Source of the DNA: JBFYKJ01 sp041306005
GTDB lineage: Archaea > Altiarchaeota > Altiarchaeia > JAFGQM01
Reading direction: 5' to 3'
Assembly: GCA_041306005.1 (NCBI GenBank)
Contig: JBFYKJ010000025.1
Location: 1 to 5,785, forward strand
Length of the DNA stretch: 5,785 nt
Below the pieces are notes generated by a model. It worked only from the letters and a program-made list of their open reading frames with translations, was not told where the DNA came from and did no database searches. Position numbers and translations under genes: made by a program. This document shows positions 3,879 through 5,785 of the stretch, piece after piece; position 1 is the first letter of the stretch; every line of letters starts with the position of its first letter.

Positions 3879-5785
3879 ATGAAAATATCCGAACTGGGTT
3901 TGGGGGCCAAGGCCGAAGAAGTCTTCAAAAGCGAGGGGATAGAGGTGCTTTTCCCGCCGCAGGAGGACGCGGTCAAAGCAGGGCTCATGGACGGCGGCTC
4001 GATGGTCATCTGCACGCCGACCGCCTCGGGAAAGACGGTGATTGCCGAGCTTGCCGCCCTCAGCGCGATGAGAAAGGGCGGCCAGGTCGTTTACATGGTC
4101 CCGCTGCGCGCGCTAGCGAGCGAGAAGTTCAAGGACTTCAAGAAATGGGAGAAACTCGGCTTTAGCGTCGAACTGCAGATGGGGGACCTGGACGCCAAGT
4201 TCCTTCCCCAGAAGAACACCGCGGACATATTGATAGCGACTGCCGAAAAGTGCGACTCGATACTAAGGTCAAAGCCGAATTGGTTCCGGGACGTCAAGCT
4301 GGTCGTTGTGGACGAGATACATCTGATAACTACCGACCGCGGGCCTACCTATGAGATACTTATCGCGAAGTTCAAAAGACTTTTCCCGGGGGTGCAGATG
4401 CTCGGGCTGTCCGCTACGGTTGGTAATGCTGAAGATTTGGCCGATTGGCTCGGGGCAAAACTCGTGAGGTCCGTCTGGCGGCCGGTGAAGCTGACGCAAC
4501 GCATTGCAGAGGGGAAGGCGCATACTATGGTCGACGAGGCGAAAAAGACCATGCAGGAGGGGGCGCAGTCGCTGGTTTTTGTGAATTCGAGAAGGTCTGC
4601 GGAGGCGGTTGCCGACCTGTTTTCCGATGAATTGGGGAAAGCGCTTAAGGAAGAGGACAAAGCCGCGCTCGCAAAGATATCGGATGAGATACTCGACGTC
4701 TTGAGCCCGCCGACCGCGCAGTGCAGGAGGCTTGCCGAAGCCGTCAAGGGCGGGGCCGCCTTCCACCACGCGGGGATAGTGAACGGGCAGAGGGAGATAG
4801 TCGAGGAATCATTCAAAGCAGGGAGGATAAAGGTCATAAGCGCGACGCCGACACTGGCTGCGGGCGTCAACTTACCCGCGCGCAAAGTAATAATCCGCGA
4901 CATCAAGAGGTACACGGCGAACGGCATGGATTTCATCCCCGTTTTGGAGTACCTTCAAATGTGCGGGAGGGCCGGGCGGCCGAAGTACGACAAGGAGGGG
5001 GAATCCGTTCTTCTAGCGGCGAACGAGTACGAAGCTGATTTGCTCAAGGAGAACTATATCAACGGCGAACCCGAGGACATACACTCGCAGTTAGGTATCG
5101 AGCCCGTCTTAAGGACCCACGTCCTCGCGTCTATAGCCTCGGGCTTCACGCGGACGCGGGAACAGCTGTTCGACTTCTTCGGGTCAACCTTCTTTGCCCA
5201 CGAGTACGGGACCGAGGGAGAATTCCGCAGGAAGGTCGAGAGGATACTAAGACAACTCGACGACTGGGGGTTCATAAAGGCAGGATATGGCGACGGGGCT
5301 GGGGGCGCGCGGATGAAAGCTGATGCGCTCTTCACCTCAGCCGCCGAGCTTAGCGCGCGCAGGGCATCCAGCCAGCCTGCCACGGGCGGCCCCGACGACC
5401 CGAACAGGCTCATCGCGACGCCGCTTGGGGTCCGAGTCTCCGAGCTTTACATCGACCCTGAGACTGCAAGGGACTTTGTAACGACGTTTGAAGATGTCGA
5501 GAAGACTGGGAAGGTGACGGGCAGCGCCGCGAAGAGCGGCGACTTCGCGCTCTTGGAACTGTTCTGCGCGACGACCGAACTGCGCCCGCTCCTTCGGGTG
5601 AAGAAGAGCGAGGAGGATGAGATATGGGGCCTCTACTACGAAAGCGAGGGCAAGCTCATAACCGACCAGAGCGACTCGGATTACCTCGACCGCTTCAAGA
5701 CCGCGATGATGCTGAAGGACTGGATAGAAGAGCGGACCGAAGACTCGGTACTCGAGACCTATGGGATGGCCCCCGGCCTCCTGAG
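3879..5785 (+). CDS. hel308: Hel308-type ATP-dependent DNA helicase, 3' end outside window
   Basis: 635 codons of a superfamily 2, Ski2-like 3'-5' DNA helicase that in archaea acts at stalled forks and in recombination (also called Hjm). Helicase motifs appear in order: Q motif FPPQ (25-28), Walker A TPTASGKT (46-53), Ia PLRALASEK (75-83), Ib ATAEK (120-124), Walker B DEIH (145-148), III SAT (178-180), IV VFVNSRRSAE (233-242), FHHAGI (295-300), V ISATPTLAAGVNLPAR (320-335) and VI QMCGRAGRP (360-368). The segment between V and VI (IIRDIKRYT...FIPVLEYL) corresponds to the strand-separating beta-hairpin. A winged-helix domain (about 400-520) and the start of the ratchet domain follow (LIATPLGVRVSELYIDPETA, 511-530). 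The family is usually about 700-750 aa, so roughly the last 70-110 residues, including the C-terminal helix-hairpin-helix domain, lie beyond the window. An unusual Ala/Gly/Ser-rich insertion spans about 469-509. ATG 3879 is supported by AGGGG upstream and by the typical MKISEL beginning. All catalytic motifs are intact. Confidence 0.97.
   Translation, partial: MKISELGLGAKAEEVFKSEGIEVLFPPQEDAVKAGLMDGGSMVICTPTASGKTVIAELAALSAMRKGGQVVYMVPLRALASEKFKDFKKWEKLGFSVELQMGDLDAKFLPQKNTADILIATAEKCDSILRSKPNWFRDVKLVVVDEIHLITTDRGPTYEILIAKFKRLFPGVQMLGLSATVGNAEDLADWLGAKLVRSVWRPVKLTQRIAEGKAHTMVDEAKKTMQEGAQSLVFVNSRRSAEAVADLFSDELGKALKEEDKAALAKISDEILDVLSPPTAQCRRLAEAVKGGAAFHHAGIVNGQREIVEESFKAGRIKVISATPTLAAGVNLPARKVIIRDIKRYTANGMDFIPVLEYLQMCGRAGRPKYDKEGESVLLAANEYEADLLKENYINGEPEDIHSQLGIEPVLRTHVLASIASGFTRTREQLFDFFGSTFFAHEYGTEGEFRRKVERILRQLDDWGFIKAGYGDGAGGARMKADALFTSAAELSARRASSQPATGGPDDPNRLIATPLGVRVSELYIDPETARDFVTTFEDVEKTGKVTGSAAKSGDFALLELFCATTELRPLLRVKKSEEDEIWGLYYESEGKLITDQSDSDYLDRFKTAMMLKDWIEERTEDSVLETYGMAPGLL

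Noticed and set aside
3831..3880. tRNA-like look of the hel308 leader (GATGCGAATC resembles a T-loop)
   Set aside because: No T-stem pairing, acceptor stem or anticodon arm can be built around it.
4269..5413. Minus-strand frames opposite hel308 (4269-4769, 4349-4936, 5054-5413)
   Set aside because: They are antisense to intact helicase motifs and lack recognisable domains.
1..5785. CRISPR array, mobile element, toxin-antitoxin or defence island
   Set aside because: No spaced repeat array, transposase, integrase or paired small genes of that kind were found; hel308 and tpiA are ordinary archaeal chromosomal genes.

Overview
The window looks like an ordinary stretch of archaeal chromosome. 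Two genes point to Archaea: a short triosephosphate isomerase of archaeal type (234 aa), and a Hel308-type superfamily 2 helicase with a DEIH box. GC-rich coding sequence with frequent AGG and ATA codons, T-rich/TATA-like boxes upstream of genes, and a mix of starts with and without a Shine-Dalgarno sequence agree with this. I cannot place it further from sequence alone; an uncultured euryarchaeal or DPANN-type lineage is possible but only a guess. No phage, insertion sequence, CRISPR array, toxin-antitoxin pair or rRNA/tRNA gene is visible.

Layout. Plus strand, 1-2511: the 3' end of a GNAT acetyltransferase; a short leader with two inverted repeats; a complete COG2509-like FAD-dependent dehydrogenase; then, 15 bp later and in the same reading frame, an unrecognised 243-aa protein with a strongly basic tail. 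Minus strand, 2515-3627: triosephosphate isomerase (tpiA), followed 33 bp downstream by an unrecognised basic 124-aa protein. The plus and minus blocks converge with only 3 bp between stop codons. From 3628 to 3878 lies a divergent intergenic region of about 250 bp. From 3879 to the end runs hel308 on the plus strand, cut by the window edge after 635 codons.

How the genes relate. The FAD enzyme and the 243-aa protein are probably one transcription unit, as are tpiA and the 124-aa protein. There is no clear metabolic theme: central carbon metabolism (tpiA), replication-fork repair (hel308), an uncharacterised redox enzyme and an acetyltransferase lie side by side, as is common in small archaeal genomes.

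Nothing here is convincingly a new multi-gene system. The densest unexplained signal is the tpiA/hel308 intergenic region. It holds a 14-bp direct repeat that duplicates the tpiA start-codon region, a 23-codon upstream ORF whose stop overlaps the tpiA start (ATGA), a perfect 7-3-7 inverted repeat, and two outward-facing CCTTTTA boxes around a GC-rich dyad. The two unknown basic proteins and an Ala/Gly/Ser-rich insertion in the Hel308 winged-helix region are the other points worth checking.
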